DNA of 21,204 nucleotides from DASVLX01 sp035552275 (GTDB taxonomy: Bacteria > Actinomycetota > Actinomycetes > Mycobacteriales > Pseudonocardiaceae): positions 1 through 21,204 of the forward strand of contig DASZLR010000135.1 of the NCBI GenBank assembly GCA_035552275.1, in the 5' to 3' direction. Both the position numbers and the translations under genes were made by a program. The notes beneath the pieces were generated by a model. It saw only the letters and a list, made by a program, of their open reading frames with translations, did not search any database and was not told where the DNA came from. Positions 20,253 through 21,204 of this stretch are shown here, piece after piece. Numbering within the stretch: the first letter of the stretch is position 1; every line of letters starts with the position of its first letter.

Positions 20253-21204
20253 ATGTCCCGGCACTTCCTCGCGGACGGCCTCGCACTGACCGGCGGTGAT
20301 CGCGGCCTGGTCGCCGTGGTCGCCGTGATCGCACTCGCGGCGCTGGTCGTCGGCTACTTCCTGTCCCGGGAGGTGCTGGCCGCCGGCCAGGGCACCACCC
20401 GGATGCAGGAGATCGCCAAGGCGGTCCAGGAGGGCGCGGCGGCGTATCTCAACCGCCAGTTCCGCACCCTCGGTGTCTTCGCGGTGATCGTGTTTCTGCT
20501 TCTGTTCGCGCTGCCCGCGGACTCATGGGGCGAACGCATCGGCCGCTCGATCTTCTTCCTGATCGGCGCGGGTTTCTCCGCGACGATCGGCTATCTCGGC
20601 ATGTGGCTGGCCACCCGGGCCAATGTCCGGGTCGCGGCGGCCGCGAACGGCCCGGGTCGCGAGGAGGCCATGCGCATCGGCTTCCGCACCGGCGGCGTGG
20701 TCGGCATGCTGACCGTCGGCCTCGGCCTGTTCGGCGCCTCGATCGTGGTGTTCGCCTACGCCGGCGGCGCCCCGAAGGTGCTGGAGGGCTTCGGCTTCGG
20801 CGCCGCGCTGCTGGCGATGTTCATGCGTGTCGGCGGCGGCATCTTCACCAAGGCCGCGGACGTGGGCGCGGACCTGGTCGGAAAAGTCGAGAAGAACATC
20901 CCCGAGGACGACCCGCGGAACGCGGCCACGATCGCCGACAACGTGGGCGACAACGTCGGCGACTGCGCCGGCATGGCGGCCGACCTGTTCGAGTCCTACG
21001 CCGTCACCCTGGTGGCCGCGTTGATCCTCGGCTCGACCGCGTTCGGCGCGCAGGGCCTGCTGTTCCCGCTGATCGTGCCCGGCATCGGCGTGATCACCGC
21101 CGCCATCGGCGTGTACATCACCCGGGCCCGCGCCGGCGAGAACGGCCTGGCCGCGATCAACCGCTCGTTCTACATCTCTGCGGTGATCTCCGCGGTGCTG
21201 TGCA
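20253..21204 (+). CDS. hppA: Membrane-bound proton-translocating pyrophosphatase HppA, N-terminal part
   Basis: 317 complete codons are present; the gene runs off the window. HppA couples pyrophosphate hydrolysis to proton (or sodium) pumping across the cytoplasmic membrane. An N-terminal membrane helix (about 19-37) is followed by MQEIAKAVQEGAAAYLNRQF, the family opening. Further membrane segments and the catalytic block GGGIFTKAADVGADLVGKVE follow, then EDDPRNAATIADNVGDNVGD and CAGMAADLFESY, with the lysine and aspartates that bind Mg-pyrophosphate. The frame is intact throughout. The GNTTKA/GNTTAA motif that separates potassium-independent from potassium-dependent pumps lies beyond the window, so subtype cannot be read. 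ATG 20253 follows AGGAGG with 5-nt spacing. In Streptomyces hppA also lies close to this helicase and the tad genes. Confidence 0.95.
   Translation, partial: MSRHFLADGLALTGGDRGLVAVVAVIALAALVVGYFLSREVLAAGQGTTRMQEIAKAVQEGAAAYLNRQFRTLGVFAVIVFLLLFALPADSWGERIGRSIFFLIGAGFSATIGYLGMWLATRANVRVAAAANGPGREEAMRIGFRTGGVVGMLTVGLGLFGASIVVFAYAGGAPKVLEGFGFGAALLAMFMRVGGGIFTKAADVGADLVGKVEKNIPEDDPRNAATIADNVGDNVGDCAGMAADLFESYAVTLVAALILGSTAFGAQGLLFPLIVPGIGVITAAIGVYITRARAGENGLAAINRSFYISAVISAVLC

Overview
The window is high-GC DNA with dense coding, GTG and ATG starts, several 1-4 nt gene overlaps and probable leaderless promoters. This is typical of a filamentous or rare actinomycete. Gene content and order recall two mycobacterial regions, Rv0810c-Rv0812 (DUF3073, YgfZ-like, class IV aminotransferase) and Rv3649/Rv3654c-Rv3660c (helicase, tad genes, ssd), here about 10 kb apart. 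A Pseudonocardiales-like host is my best guess, but it is an inference from gene content only.

Region 1 (1-2850): the start of an actinobacterial protein (minus, cut by the window edge), divergent arfB (ribosome rescue), an unrecognised 211-aa protein, the small DUF3073 protein and an unrecognised ~300-aa actinobacterial protein. A Streptomyces-type DnaA box lies just after arfB.

Region 2 (2850-6863): minus-strand genes, in transcription order a Fur-family metal regulator (Nur-like histidines), ygfZ (4-nt overlap), a BKACE/DUF849 beta-keto acid cleavage enzyme and an RsiG-type c-di-GMP-binding anti-sigma factor. pabC is divergent from the Fur gene across 52 bp, and both appear to be leaderless.

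Region 3 (6860-10265): a compact minus-strand unit murR-like regulator > murQ > pxpB > pxpC. It couples MurNAc-6-phosphate recycling to two 5-oxoprolinase subunits. It has a very clear promoter whose spacer carries a 17-bp palindrome, the best regulatory site in the window.

Region 4 (10266-11107): about 840 bp without a convincing gene. It holds two strong hairpins (10340-10375 and 10819-10858) bracketing 443 bp, then two DnaA boxes in front of ssd. Position next to ssd/tad suggests comparison with the abundant Ms1/6S-like RNA of actinobacteria; the strand and identity are not proven.

Region 5 (11108-16437): the actinobacterial tad-type pilus/secretion cluster ssd-tadA-tadB-tadC-pilin (DUF4244)-TadE-like-TadG-like, nearly all overlapping. 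The exception is a gap before the pilin that has a good ribosome binding site and a twin inverted repeat. No prepilin peptidase is in the window.

Region 6 (16438-21204): a repeat-rich, purine-rich leader followed by a small, probably catalytically degenerate prim-pol-like protein. A convergent MrfA-like DEAD/DEAH helicase with DUF1998-type cysteines comes next, then a 423-bp regulatory region with a palindrome and tandem repeats, and the N-terminal part of a membrane pyrophosphatase (hppA) running off the end. I saw no insertion sequence, CRISPR array, rRNA or tRNA.
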